Shown: in pieces, positions 26,624 through 35,511 of the stretch
Layout: the number at the start of each line of letters is the position of its first letter
Numbering within the stretch: position 1 is the first letter of the stretch
DNA from: Haloferax sp. Q22
Lineage (GTDB): Archaea > Halobacteriota > Halobacteria > Halobacteriales > Haloferacaceae
Assembly (NCBI RefSeq): GCF_001482285.1
Contig: NZ_LOEP01000005.1
Span: forward strand, 124,001-188,000
DNA length: 64,000 nt
Direction of reading: 5' to 3'
Position numbers and translations under genes: made by a program
The notes under the pieces: generated by a model
What the model was told of the DNA's origin: nothing
Database searches by the model: none
What the model saw: the letters and a program-made list of their open reading frames with translations, nothing else

Positions 26624-26905
26624 TGATTAAGAAAATGTTGTTTCTGGTGAAAAATCAAACTTCCGCCAACATTGGGCGGGCACGACTTTAGTCGCTCAAA
26701 TTAATGTGCTTTCCCGGGGAAGTCAAATCCAGTCATTTTCCCAAATCGCAAGACAGCGGGAACACCCTGCGCTCACGGGTCTCCTTCTCGCCGCATTTAG
26801 CCAGCGAAACTTGCCAGTAAATGGGTGGGACTGTTGGCAGAAAGTCGGCCTAAGATTAATTAGAACGCCGCGCCGTTGGCGCATTACACCTCTGGGCCGA
26901 ATTAG
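26624..26905. other. Gene-free right end of element 1
   Basis: With 26906-26968 this forms a 345-base gap. It is A+T-rich, contains AATTAGAA twice (before position 26870 and at the middle att site) and a GCGCCGTTGGCGC hairpin near 26872-26884. No open frame looks genuine. The repeated AATTAGAA could be integrase arm sites. Confidence 0.4.
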
Positions 26906-26906
26906 A

Positions 26907-26920
26907 AGCCTAGGCCGGGA
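26907..26920 (+). repeat. Middle att site shared by the two tandem elements
   Basis: Exact 14-base copy of the tRNA-Thr 3' end. The match to the intact gene extends to 16 bases (26906-26921) and, after one mismatch, five more bases (TGAAC). It is closer to the intact tRNA than the left copy is, suggesting a later insertion. Integrase 2 begins 49 bases downstream. Confidence 0.8.
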
Positions 26921-26968
26921 TGTGAACATCATCTTCATAATCTCTGGTATCAATGTTAAGTTATCGGA

Positions 26969-28213
26969 ATGTCCGACACACGAGCCAAAGTCGAGTCCCT
27001 CCGTGAACGCATCCAGGACTCTAACGACATCAGCGAGGAGGACCGAGAGGTCCTCCTTCAGTTCAGCGACACCATCTACCTCCTGAAGTCGGAGTACACC
27101 GACCACCGACACGACAAGCTGCTTCGGCACTGCACCCGAATCGCTGAGGAGGTCGGCGGATTGGCCGACACCCTCGAAGACCGGGACGCGACCGAAGACA
27201 TCGTTCGCTGGATCAACCAGACGTATACGAACGAGTACACCAACCACGACTACCGGACAGCGCTCCGCGTCTTCGGTCGGCGCGTCTCCGAGGACGACGA
27301 GATCCCGGGCAGTATCGAGTGGATTCCTTCGGGAACGTCGAGCAGCCACGACCCGGTCCCGAACCCGTCGGAGATGCTGAAGTGGGAAGAGGACGTTCTC
27401 CCTATGATCGAAGAGACCCGAAACGCCCGGGACGCCGCTCTGGTTGCCGTGGCCTTCGACGCCGGAGCTCGAAGCGGGGAACTCCAAGACCTCACCGTCG
27501 GCGATGTGACCGACGCGAAGAACGGTCTCCGCGTCTTCGTCGACGGGAAAATGGGACAGCGTTCCGTCCTCCTCATCCCGAGCGTTCCCTACCTTCAGCG
27601 ATGGCTGTCCGACCATCCAGGATCGGACGACGGTGACGCACCTCTCTGGTCGAAGCTCAGCAAACCGGAGGAACTCACCTACCGGCGGTTCAGGTCTATC
27701 TTCGACGACGTGGCCCAGCGGGCCGGCGTCACGAAGCCGGTGACCCCGACCAACTTCAGGAAGTCTAACGCTTCCTGGTTGGCTGAGAAGGGTATGAACC
27801 AAGCCTATATCGAGGACAGACAGGGCCGGAAGCGCGGAAGCGACGCAACCGCGCACTACGTCGCCCGCTTCGGTGGGGAAGCAGAGGACGAATACGCCCG
27901 AATGCAGGGGGTCGAAATCGACGAAGAAGAGCCGGAACCGATTGGCCCGGTCGAATGTCCCCGCTGCGGTAGGGACACGCCGCGCCACGAGCCGGCCTGT
28001 GTCTTCTGTAATCAGGCCATCAGTCACGCGGGTGTTCAATCGCTTGACGAGCAGCAACAGAAAGTCCGGGACGCGCTGTTTCAGTTCGCCCAGGAAAAGC
28101 CGGAACTCATCGAGGACTTCCAACGCGCTCGTGACCTCACTGACTTGTTGGAAAACAACCCCGACCTCTTTGGGGACGCTCAGGAGTTCGCCGACGCTCT
28201 CTCGGAGAACTAA
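26969..28213 (+). CDS. int: Tyrosine recombinase/integrase of element 2, with zinc ribbon
   Basis: A 414-aa recombinase. The catalytic domain has Arg in DAGARSGELQDL, NFRKS where HxxR is usual (the His is Asn here), and Tyr in TAHYVARFGG. A zinc ribbon CPRCG...CVFC follows at about residues 330-348, and a helical tail completes the protein. It is unlike integrase 1 in size and architecture, so the two elements are not simple duplicates. The His to Asn change is found in some active recombinases. It starts 49 bases after the middle att copy. Confidence 0.88.
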   Translation: MSDTRAKVESLRERIQDSNDISEEDREVLLQFSDTIYLLKSEYTDHRHDKLLRHCTRIAEEVGGLADTLEDRDATEDIVRWINQTYTNEYTNHDYRTALRVFGRRVSEDDEIPGSIEWIPSGTSSSHDPVPNPSEMLKWEEDVLPMIEETRNARDAALVAVAFDAGARSGELQDLTVGDVTDAKNGLRVFVDGKMGQRSVLLIPSVPYLQRWLSDHPGSDDGDAPLWSKLSKPEELTYRRFRSIFDDVAQRAGVTKPVTPTNFRKSNASWLAEKGMNQAYIEDRQGRKRGSDATAHYVARFGGEAEDEYARMQGVEIDEEEPEPIGPVECPRCGRDTPRHEPACVFCNQAISHAGVQSLDEQQQKVRDALFQFAQEKPELIEDFQRARDLTDLLENNPDLFGDAQEFADALSEN

Positions 28214-28220
28214 CATCTCC

Positions 28221-28403
28221 TCAGGCCAGTTCTAGCTTGATTCGGCCCAGTTGCTCTTCGACGTTCTCGACGCTCTCAACGCCGTCACAGTTGGCGAGCA
28301 GTGCCAAGACGTAGGCACGGGCCTCTTCATTACCGCAGGCGAGCACTCGGCTGAGCATCTCGCTGTTCTCGCGAACGAACTCGTCGAGGTCCTCCTCGTT
28401 CAT
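28221..28403 (-). CDS. Small acidic helical protein of element 2
   Basis: A 60-aa soluble protein (MNEEDLDEFVRENSEM...) with two or three predicted helices. Its ATG overlaps the stop of the upstream gene by four bases (ATGA), so the pair is co-translated. It is convergent with integrase 2. No known domain. Confidence 0.6.
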   Translation of the reverse strand: MNEEDLDEFVRENSEMLSRVLACGNEEARAYVLALLANCDGVESVENVEEQLGRIKLELA

Positions 28404-28687
28404 AGGACCCCCTCTGAAATATCTTCCAGGGCTTCGATTACTGTCAGAGCCCGGTCTAGGTGCACGCCAACCTCTTGGATGGTCCTCACCTCGGTAAGGG
28501 TGAGTGGCTCGGAGATATTTCCATCCTCGTCCATTCGCCCATTCTGGATTTCGGCGATGATGGCTAGCGTATTTTCGACCTCGGAATAGGCGTTATCGTA
28601 GATCGCCTCTTCACGTTCCGAGAAGCTCTCTCGGATGGGGAGGTCGTAGTCGATTCGTTGCCGGCAGACGTTTTCGGTACTCGGCAT
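28400..28687 (-). CDS. Small helical protein of element 2, coupled pair
   Basis: About 95 aa from the ATG at 28687 (MPSTENVCRQRIDYDLP). The rest is helical (YDNAYSEVENTLAIIAEIQN, then LTEVRTIQEVGVHLDRALTVIEAL). A longer frame upstream is arginine-rich and less plausible. A TTAAACTTT stretch about 75 bases upstream on this strand may belong to its promoter. No known family is recognised. Confidence 0.6.
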   Translation of the reverse strand: MPSTENVCRQRIDYDLPIRESFSEREEAIYDNAYSEVENTLAIIAEIQNGRMDEDGNISEPLTLTEVRTIQEVGVHLDRALTVIEALEDISEGVL

Positions 28688-28896
28688 TTTGGTCGTGTGT
28701 TGGTCGTACCCCGTTCCCGGCCGGGTACACCGACGATGAGGAGAGCGCCGAGCAGACCGACGAAAGTTTAAGCCCCACCGGCCCGCAGTGCCGATAGGGA
28801 TTCGCGGCCTTGCCGACGATCCCACCACCGTCGTGCCGTGTTTCGAGCGGAGGTAGCACGGGTTCCAATCGCGATACCTCGCTCGCCTGGTTGCGG

Positions 28897-28917
28897 CACG
28901 ACGTGCGCCACGTCGTG
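28897..28917. repeat. Perfect 9-bp inverted repeat
   Basis: CACGACGTG at 28897-28905 and CACGTCGTG at 28909-28917, separated by three bases. This symmetry is typical of a dimeric protein-binding site. Confidence 0.7.
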
Positions 28918-28995
28918 AGCGTGCGATGTCGTGTTTCGTTCCTGTATACCTACGTATCCATCCGTATACCCGGTATGTAATAAGTCTAAGTTCTC

Positions 28996-29044
28996 ATTTG
29001 ACCCTTCACAAAACCGCAAGACTGCGGCCCGAAATTGGTCAAAT
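28996..29044. repeat. Nested inverted repeats
   Basis: Outer arms ATTTGACC (28996-29003) and GGTCAAAT (29037-29044) enclose inner arms CCGC (29014-29017) and GCGG (29024-29027). Two concentric dyads in 49 bases in an intergenic, A+T-rich setting. Confidence 0.65.
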
Positions 29045-29045
29045 T

Positions 29046-29234
29046 TCAGCCCTTGATTTCGCGGTTTTTTCGCCGGTCTTTGGTCCCTTCTGCGACGGCC
29101 GAGAGCTTCCATACCGCGACCAACACGACCACCGCCAGAAGGGCGTGCGACCAATTCACCTGGTGCTGCACCGAGTGCTCGAAGCTGTGGGACCGAACCA
29201 CCCGACCCTCGACGTTCTCCGGAGAGGGATTCAA
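29046..29234 (-). CDS. Small single-span membrane protein coupled to the RHH gene
   Basis: About 62 aa with one membrane segment (SHALLAVVVLVAVWKLSAVA) and a basic C-terminus. The first possible start is TTG at 29234, overlapping the stop of the RHH gene (TTGA); downstream in-frame GTG codons are alternatives. Support comes from the overlap and the clean hydrophobic segment; the start is weak. Confidence 0.45.
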   Translation of the reverse strand: MNPSPENVEGRVVRSHSFEHSVQHQVNWSHALLAVVVLVAVWKLSAVAEGTKDRRKNREIKG

Positions 29235-29521
29235 AACAGCTCCTCCGTCGGATCGTAGGGCGACCCCGTCCCGGATTGGTCGGTTGCAGTCGTCCGTTCC
29301 GGGCGGGACGTGGCGCTGTTCTCTTCGGAATTGGTCGACCGGGACCGGGCACTCCGCCGTTGCGATTGGTCGAGTACGTCGATACCGTCCGGATTCTCCC
29401 GAACGTAGTACCGGATTGCTCGCCGCACCAACTCCGACCGGAAGGCGTTGTTCTCGGCTGCGGCCGAGTCAAGCTGTTCTCCGAGAGCCGCCGGGAGACG
29501 GCACGAAACGTGGGATGTCAC
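29231..29521 (-). CDS. Ribbon-helix-helix (CopG-like) regulator of element 2
   Basis: A 96-aa protein. The N-terminal 45 residues (VSCRLPAALGEQLD followed by FRSELVRRAIRYYVRE) form a typical ribbon-helix-helix DNA-binding fold; the rest is a Ser/Arg/Glu-rich tail of low complexity. RHH proteins often repress their own promoter. Matching motifs lie just upstream of its ATG (29523-29540) and again in the gap 28943-28970. It is divergent from hsdM, whose ATG is 130 bases away, so it may control the restriction operon. Confidence 0.75.
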   Translation of the reverse strand: MTSHVSCRLPAALGEQLDSAAAENNAFRSELVRRAIRYYVRENPDGIDVLDQSQRRSARSRSTNSEENSATSRPERTTATDQSGTGSPYDPTEELF

Positions 29522-29522
29522 A

Positions 29523-29540
29523 CGTATACTGACGGATACG
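29523..29540. promoter_or_regulatory. Candidate RHH operator (CGTATAC...GATACG)
   Basis: An imperfect inverted repeat CGTATAC-TGACG-GATACG two bases upstream of the RHH start. Related words (GTATAC, CGTATCC, CGTATAC) are clustered at 28943-28970. Placement over the start of the regulator gene suggests autoregulation. Confidence 0.45.
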
Positions 29541-29620
29541 CTAGATAAATAGATTGGTGAAAGTTCAATCCAATTCGGAAGAAATGAAGTGGGACCTCGG
29601 TCTCGGCGGTCCTAGAAAAC

Positions 29621-29628
29621 AATAAAAA
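29621..29628 (+). promoter_or_regulatory. TATA-like box for the hsd operon
   Basis: AATAAAAA centred about 26 bases before the ATG of hsdM, in an A+T-rich 130-base gap shared with the divergent RHH gene. Predicts a nearly leaderless hsdM transcript. Confidence 0.5.
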
Positions 29629-29650
29629 GCCAAAGGAACACCGTAGGGGT

Positions 29651-31216
29651 ATGGCTTCTGACGACGAGAGTCTCCTCCGCTATACCGAGGGCGGGCAGAC
29701 CCTCGATCTCGACACGCTCGAATCTCACCTTTGGGAGGCTGCCGACATCCTCCGCGGCAGCATCGACGCGGCCGATTACAAGAACTACATCTTCGGCCTG
29801 CTGTTTCTGAAGCGAATCAACGACCGCTTCGAAGAGGAGACAGAGGAAATCGCCGAGGAGTACGACGTAGACGAGGAGACGGTTCGCGGCGACCGCGACC
29901 TCCACGAAGAGTTCTGGGTCCCCGACCGCGCCCGCTGGGACCACATCGCCGCACAGGACACCGACATCGGCGCGGCACTCAACAAGGCGCTCGAAGCCGT
30001 CGAGGACGAGAACGACGCCATCGCCGACCGGGTGCTCACCTCCGTCGACTTCAACGACAAGGACCGGCTCAGTGACGCCACGCTCGACGAGCTCGTCACG
30101 CACTTCTCGAAGCACCGCTACCGGAACGAGGACCTCGAAGACCCCGACATCTTCGGCCGGGCCTACGAGTACCTCATCCGGCAGTTCGCCGACGACGCCG
30201 GGAAGAAGGGCGGCGAGTTCTACACGCCCCGCGAGGTCGTGCAGCTGCTCGTCGACTGCGTCGACCCGGAGCCGGGGGACCGCGTCTACGACCCCGCGTG
30301 TGGCTCCGGCGGGATGCTCATCTACTCCGCCCAGCACGTCGAGCAGGAAGGTGGCGACCGAGAGGACATTTCACTCTACGGCCAGGAGAAGAACCTGAAT
30401 ACGTGGGCAATCGGCCAGATGAACGTCCTCCTGCACGAACTGCAAGACGCCAAAATCGCGAAGGGCGACACCATCACCGAACCGAAGTTCGTCACCGAGC
30501 ACGACGAGCTGGAGGTCTTCGACCGCGTCGTCGCGAATCCGCCGTGGAACCAGAAGAAGTGGAGCAAGGAGTGGGTGCAGGAGAACGAGCCGTACAATCG
30601 CTTCCCGTACGGGCTGCCACCAAAGAACCGCGGTGATTGGTCGTGGATTCAGCTCATGCTCGCGTCGCTCTCGGAGACTGGTAAGGCGGGTATCGTCATG
30701 GACAACGGCATCCTGTTCCGCTCGCGTTCGGAGAAGAAGATTCGCAAGCCGGTTCTGGAAGCGGACCTCATCGAGGCCGTCATCGCGCTACCCGAGAACC
30801 TCTTTTATAACACGTCGTCGCCGGGCTGCATCCTCATCATGAACAAAGACAAGCCCGCAGAGCGTGAGGGGAAGGTCCAGTTCATCTACGCCGAGGACCA
30901 GACGCTTCGGGAGTCCGGCGTGCAGATTTTCGAGGAGTTGTCGAACCAGAACCAGCTGACTGAGGAGGGCGTCGAGTACCTCGCCGAGACGCACTTCACT
31001 GGACGCGAGGAGGACCATCACAGTCGGCTGGTCGACCTCGAAGAGATTGAGGAGAACGACTGGAACCTGAACGTACCGCGCTACGTCGACACGACCGAGC
31101 CCGAGGAACCCATCGACGTGAGCGAGAAGCTTCGGGAGTTGGACGAACTGGCTGAGGAACGCCGGAAAACCGACGAGGAGCTTCAGGAGTACATGGAGGA
31201 GTTAGAGTACCGATGA
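29651..31216 (+). CDS. hsdM: Type I restriction-modification, methyltransferase subunit
   Basis: A 521-aa adenine methyltransferase. The N-terminal HsdM bundle (YKNYIFGLLFLKRINDRFEE) precedes the Rossmann domain: GEFYTPREVVQLLV, SAM motif DPACGSGGML from residue 214, and the catalytic NPPW at 296-299 for N6-methyladenine. It modifies the host recognition sites as an M2S complex with HsdS. Stop and the hsdS start overlap by four bases (ATGA). Confidence 0.96.
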   Translation: MASDDESLLRYTEGGQTLDLDTLESHLWEAADILRGSIDAADYKNYIFGLLFLKRINDRFEEETEEIAEEYDVDEETVRGDRDLHEEFWVPDRARWDHIAAQDTDIGAALNKALEAVEDENDAIADRVLTSVDFNDKDRLSDATLDELVTHFSKHRYRNEDLEDPDIFGRAYEYLIRQFADDAGKKGGEFYTPREVVQLLVDCVDPEPGDRVYDPACGSGGMLIYSAQHVEQEGGDREDISLYGQEKNLNTWAIGQMNVLLHELQDAKIAKGDTITEPKFVTEHDELEVFDRVVANPPWNQKKWSKEWVQENEPYNRFPYGLPPKNRGDWSWIQLMLASLSETGKAGIVMDNGILFRSRSEKKIRKPVLEADLIEAVIALPENLFYNTSSPGCILIMNKDKPAEREGKVQFIYAEDQTLRESGVQIFEELSNQNQLTEEGVEYLAETHFTGREEDHHSRLVDLEEIEENDWNLNVPRYVDTTEPEEPIDVSEKLRELDELAEERRKTDEELQEYMEELEYR

Positions 31217-32535
31217 GCGAGGCGATTGAGCACTCTGACCAGAGAGAGGGGTACAAGGAGGTCCAAATCGGTCCCGAAACACAAAGTATCCCCGAAGATT
31301 GGGAGGTGGTTCGTCTCGACAACGACGAATATGTCCAAAGAACAATGGGTGGTACGCCAGACACCAGTGTCGATGAATACTGGGATGGGGAGATACCCTG
31401 GATGCGCTCCGGTGACATTCACCAGCGGTACATCACGGATGTCGAGGGTCGAATCACCGAAGAGGGAAAAAGCGCCTCACGAGCAGAGGTTATTCCAGAA
31501 CACTCCGTTCTAATCGGACTAAATGGGCAGGGTAAAACGAAAGGAACTGTCGCGATAAACGAAATCCCACTTACCGCGAACCAGTCTGTAGGCGCATACC
31601 TCGTTAATGATAAGAAGCTCGATTATCGCTATCTCTACTTTTCTCTGGACGCGAAATATTCACGCCTTCGTGCTCTCGCAGGAGGGGGCCGCTCAGGACT
31701 GAACTTGACTCTACTTGGACAAGTCAAAATCCCGCTCCCCCCACTCCCCGAACAGCGTCGCATCGCCGACATCCTCTCGACGGTCGACGAGCAGATTCAG
31801 CAGACAGACGAGATTATCAAGGAGACGGGAGAGTTGAAGCGCGGGCTTCGACAAGACCTGATCGTAGGAAAGGGGTTGTCTGATGAGTATAGAGAAGTCC
31901 GTCTCGGTGCAAAGACAGAAAAAATCCCATTCAATTGGGAGATTAAATCCTTTTCAGAGGTTGCGTCTGTTGAAAAAGGGAACACTCCGAAAACGAGTAA
32001 TTCGGAGTATTACGGTGGAGACATCGTTTGGGTGACACCAGACGACTTATCTGACCTATACGAACGGGGTGAAAAGTATATCTCTGATTCCAAGAGGAAA
32101 CTGACAGAGGCGGGTCTTGATAGTACCTCTGTAAATGTTGTACCGGCTCCATCGGTAATGTTCACTAGCCGATCTTACGGTATCGGGAAAACTGCGATTT
32201 GTACTGTTCCTGCAGGGACGAATCAAGGGATTATCGCCTTCCATTGCGATGACGGACTCAGTGAGGAATATCTCTACTACTATCTCAATCATATCATGGA
32301 CTACATCATCGAGCTTAGCGGTGTCAGTACATTCCCCGAAGTGAGCCTAACCGATATCAGGAATCTCAAAGTTCCAGTACCCACTAAACAGCATCAAGAG
32401 CGTATCGTCAATATTCTCCAATCTGCCGACAAAAAAATAGTCGAAGAAAAGGAAACCAAGCAAAAGCTCCAAGAACTCAAGCGCGGCCTCATGCAGGACC
32501 TCCTCACCGGTAAGGTCCGCGTCAACACCGACTAA
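31213..32535 (+). CDS. hsdS: Type I restriction-modification, specificity subunit
   Basis: A 440-aa DNA-recognition subunit with two target-recognition domains. Each is followed by a conserved helical spacer: PLPEQRRIADIL...ELKRGLRQDL near residues 178-218 and QHQERIVNIL...ELKRGLMQDLLTGK at the C-terminus. The recognition domains are A+T-richer than hsdM and hsdR, as usual for regions shuffled by recombination. Both domains look intact, so a bipartite target sequence is expected. Confidence 0.94.
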   Translation: MSEAIEHSDQREGYKEVQIGPETQSIPEDWEVVRLDNDEYVQRTMGGTPDTSVDEYWDGEIPWMRSGDIHQRYITDVEGRITEEGKSASRAEVIPEHSVLIGLNGQGKTKGTVAINEIPLTANQSVGAYLVNDKKLDYRYLYFSLDAKYSRLRALAGGGRSGLNLTLLGQVKIPLPPLPEQRRIADILSTVDEQIQQTDEIIKETGELKRGLRQDLIVGKGLSDEYREVRLGAKTEKIPFNWEIKSFSEVASVEKGNTPKTSNSEYYGGDIVWVTPDDLSDLYERGEKYISDSKRKLTEAGLDSTSVNVVPAPSVMFTSRSYGIGKTAICTVPAGTNQGIIAFHCDDGLSEEYLYYYLNHIMDYIIELSGVSTFPEVSLTDIRNLKVPVPTKQHQERIVNILQSADKKIVEEKETKQKLQELKRGLMQDLLTGKVRVNTD

Positions 32536-32538
32536 CCC

Positions 32539-35511
32539 ATGCCCAGCGAGTACGCCGAGTCCGAACGGCCAGCCCTCAACACGCTCCAGCAACTCGGCTG
32601 GGAGGTCGTCGACCAGCAGCGAACCACCTGGCTCGATCCCCGCGAGACGGAATCCTCGGCCGTACTCGAATCCCGACTTCGCGCCGCCGTCGAACGCCTG
32701 AATCCGTGGCTAAACGAGAACAATCTGAACAAGGCTGTCCGCGAGATTCAGCAGGTCGCCGGGACGAGCACGATGGACGAGAACGAGCAGATACACGAAA
32801 AACTCGTCCGGCACACCTCGGTCAAGCAGGACCTCGGCCACGGGCTGAAACACCAGACGGTCAAGTACATCGACTACGAGAACCCCGGGAACAACGACTT
32901 CTTTGCCCTCAATCAGTTCCGCGTCGAAGGACCGATAGAGGTCATCAAGCCCGACATCGTCCTGTTCGTCAACGGCATCCCGCTGGGCGTCGTCGAGTGC
33001 AAGGCTCCGACAATTGCCGAACCGCGAAGCGAGGCGCTCGAACAGCTCCAGCGCTACCAGAACGAGCGCACCGAGACCGGCAAGGAGGGTGCAGAAGAGC
33101 TATTTCGGTACAACCAGTTCTCCGTGGCGACGTGGTACGAGGGCGCGGTGATGGGCACCTACGGGACGCCCAAGGGTCAGTACAAACCGTGGCGTGACCC
33201 GTATCCGCTCGAAGACGAAGACATCGCCGACCTGCTCGGCGTCGACTACCTTTCGCCACAGCACCGGATGCTGTACGCGCTCTTTGAGCCCGAGCGACTC
33301 CTCGACCAACTGCGGCACTTCACCGTCTTCGAGACGAAACAGAGCGGGGCCGTGAAACTGGTCGCCCGCTACCAGCAGTACCGCGCCGTCGAGAAGGCGC
33401 TTGAGCGTATCGAGCACCGAAGCCGACGAGAAGCTCAGGGCGGCGTCGTCTGGCACACCCAGGGGTCGGGCAAGTCGCTGACGATGCTCTTCCTCGGGCT
33501 GAAGCTCCGGCGGGCGAAGCCCGATCCAACGCTGTTGCTCGTGACCGACCGGACCGCGCTCGACGACCAGATTCACGCGACGTTCAAGCGCTGCGGCTTC
33601 CCGAACCCGAAGAAGGCCGAGGACATCGACGACCTCCGCGAGAAGCTCAAGACCAACGCCGGAGAGACCATCACCACACTCATCCAGAAGTTCCAGCTGC
33701 ACGAGGACGAAGAGGGAGACTTCCCGGTGCTCTCCCGCGACGACGACATTTACGTGATGGTCGACGAGGCCCACCGGACCCAGTACAAGAAGCTCGCGAA
33801 CAATATGCGCACGGCGCTGCCGAACGCCTACTACGTCGGCTTCACCGGGACGCCCATCGAGAAGGACGAGAAGAACACGCGTCGGACGTTCGGCAACTAC
33901 ATCGACACGTACACCATCGACCAGTCGCTCGAAGACGACACCACCGTCGAGATTCTCTATCAGGGGCGGCTGGCCGACATTCACCTCGAAGGCGCGAACC
34001 TCGACCGCATTTTCGACCGCGTGTTTCAGGACCGGACCGACGAGGAGAAGGCCGAGATTCAGAAGCGGTACGCCCAAGAGCGCGACCTCGCCGAGGCAGA
34101 GGCACGCATTGAAGAGGTGACGCTCGACATCGTCGAGCACTTCGAGAACGAGATCGCCCGGCCGTTCAAGGGGATGGTCGTCACGACCAGCAAGCGGGCA
34201 GCCATCCGCTACAAGAAGAAACTCGACGCGCTGAATGGTCCGGAGTCCCGCGTCGTCATCTCGCACGGCCACAACGACCCCGAGGAGGTCAAGGAGTGGG
34301 CACCGAGCGATACGGAGCTCTCGAAGTACAAAGAGGAGTTCGTCGACCCCAACGGCGAGGTCGAGCTCCTGGTCGTGTGCGATATGCTGCTCACCGGATT
34401 CGACGCGCCGGTTGCCCAGGTGATGTACCTCGACAAACCGCTGCGAGAACACAACCTCCTACAGGCTATCGCCCGCGTCAACCGGCCGTTCCCGGAGAAG
34501 AATCACGGGCTCATCGTCGACTACTACGGTATCTCCGACGACCTCAAGACGGCTCTGGCGATGTTCAGCGACGACGACGTGAAGCACGCGATGGTCCCGC
34601 TGTCGGACAAGAAGCCGGAACTCGAAGCCGCCCACCGTAAGGCGGTCTCGTTCTTCGACGACATCGAGGACATGGAGGCGTGTCTCCAGACGCTCGAACC
34701 GGAGGACACCCGAATCGAGTTCAAGAACGCGTACAAGCGCTTCTCGCAGCTGATGGACATCGTGCTGCCTGATCCGATGGCGAACCCCTACAAGAGCGAC
34801 CTCGACCGCCTCAGCGAAATCTACGCCCGGGCAAAGCAACGCTTCCGGGACGACTCGATGAATCTAGAGGGCTGCGGCGAGAAGGTTCGGGAGCTCATTC
34901 AGAAACACATCCGCTCGAAAGGCATCGACGTGCTCAACGACGACCCGGTCTCGATAATGGACGAGGGGGAGTTTGGTGCGAAGATTGATAGCCTAGAGGA
35001 CGACGAAGCCCGGGCAAGTGAGATGCGCCACGCAGTCAAACACGAGATTTCGGTTCGCTTCGACGAAGACCCGGTTCAGTACGGTTCGCTCCAGGAGCGC
35101 GTCGAGGAACTCATTGAGAAGTATAAACAGAAGCGTATGAGTGACCGCGAAATCATCGAGGAGCTCAGGAAGGTCCTCGACGAAATGCGCTCTCGCGACC
35201 AGCAGGCCCGCTCGAAGGGGCTCGCCGACGAGACGGAGCTGTCCTTCTATCACGCGCTGGAAGACGTACTCGAAACCGAAGACCGGACCGTCGACCAAGA
35301 GGCGCTGGTCGATTTGACCGGCGACATCGTTGCGGAGGTCGAAGACGTTGCCAGCGTCGTCGAGTGGCAACAGAAGGTATCCCTCCAGCAGAAGCTTCGG
35401 AAGAAGGTGAAACTCCGACTGATCCAGGCCGACGTGTCCATGTCGGACAGCGAGCGTACCCAGCTCACGAATCGGATCGTAGAACTTGCCAGAGCGCACT
35501 ACAAGCCATGA
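32539..35511 (+). CDS. hsdR: Type I restriction-modification, restriction/translocase subunit
   Basis: A 990-aa subunit. An N-terminal PD-(D/E)xK nuclease core (KPDIVLFVNGIPLGVVECK, around residues 138-156) is followed by two RecA-like helicase domains with motif I GSGKS (309-313), DEAH at 409-412, GFTGTPIE and the QAIARVNRP motif VI. A C-terminal helical region contacts HsdM. All key motifs are present, so the system appears functional. It starts three bases after hsdS. Confidence 0.95.
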   Translation: MPSEYAESERPALNTLQQLGWEVVDQQRTTWLDPRETESSAVLESRLRAAVERLNPWLNENNLNKAVREIQQVAGTSTMDENEQIHEKLVRHTSVKQDLGHGLKHQTVKYIDYENPGNNDFFALNQFRVEGPIEVIKPDIVLFVNGIPLGVVECKAPTIAEPRSEALEQLQRYQNERTETGKEGAEELFRYNQFSVATWYEGAVMGTYGTPKGQYKPWRDPYPLEDEDIADLLGVDYLSPQHRMLYALFEPERLLDQLRHFTVFETKQSGAVKLVARYQQYRAVEKALERIEHRSRREAQGGVVWHTQGSGKSLTMLFLGLKLRRAKPDPTLLLVTDRTALDDQIHATFKRCGFPNPKKAEDIDDLREKLKTNAGETITTLIQKFQLHEDEEGDFPVLSRDDDIYVMVDEAHRTQYKKLANNMRTALPNAYYVGFTGTPIEKDEKNTRRTFGNYIDTYTIDQSLEDDTTVEILYQGRLADIHLEGANLDRIFDRVFQDRTDEEKAEIQKRYAQERDLAEAEARIEEVTLDIVEHFENEIARPFKGMVVTTSKRAAIRYKKKLDALNGPESRVVISHGHNDPEEVKEWAPSDTELSKYKEEFVDPNGEVELLVVCDMLLTGFDAPVAQVMYLDKPLREHNLLQAIARVNRPFPEKNHGLIVDYYGISDDLKTALAMFSDDDVKHAMVPLSDKKPELEAAHRKAVSFFDDIEDMEACLQTLEPEDTRIEFKNAYKRFSQLMDIVLPDPMANPYKSDLDRLSEIYARAKQRFRDDSMNLEGCGEKVRELIQKHIRSKGIDVLNDDPVSIMDEGEFGAKIDSLEDDEARASEMRHAVKHEISVRFDEDPVQYGSLQERVEELIEKYKQKRMSDREIIEELRKVLDEMRSRDQQARSKGLADETELSFYHALEDVLETEDRTVDQEALVDLTGDIVAEVEDVASVVEWQQKVSLQQKLRKKVKLRLIQADVSMSDSERTQLTNRIVELARAHYKP

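Larger units (their letters stand above)
24307..26906 (+). mobile_element. Integrated element 1, about 2.6 kb, at tRNA-Thr
   Basis: Bounded by tRNA-Thr 3' fragments at 24307 and 26907. It encodes a tyrosine recombinase directly inside the left end, a cyclase-like protein and a convergent small membrane protein. The last two genes have clearly lower G+C than the chromosome around them. No replication or transfer gene is visible, so it may depend on a helper or be a cargo-only element. Limits are inferred from the repeats. Confidence 0.7.
28688..29045. promoter_or_regulatory. Regulatory/origin-like gap with inverted repeats
   Basis: This 358-base gap has no plausible gene. It holds a 9-bp inverted repeat at 28897-28917, GTATAC-type motifs at 28943-28970, and nested inverted repeats at 28996-29044. 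The local A+T content rises around 28940-29045. Taken together it could be an operator region for the RHH protein or a replication origin of element 2. Confidence 0.5.

Noticed and set aside
28768-29472. Minus-strand frame of about 230 aa across the repeat-rich gap of element 2
   Set aside because: Arginine/proline-rich, overlaps the RHH gene in another phase and covers inverted repeats; no credible start.
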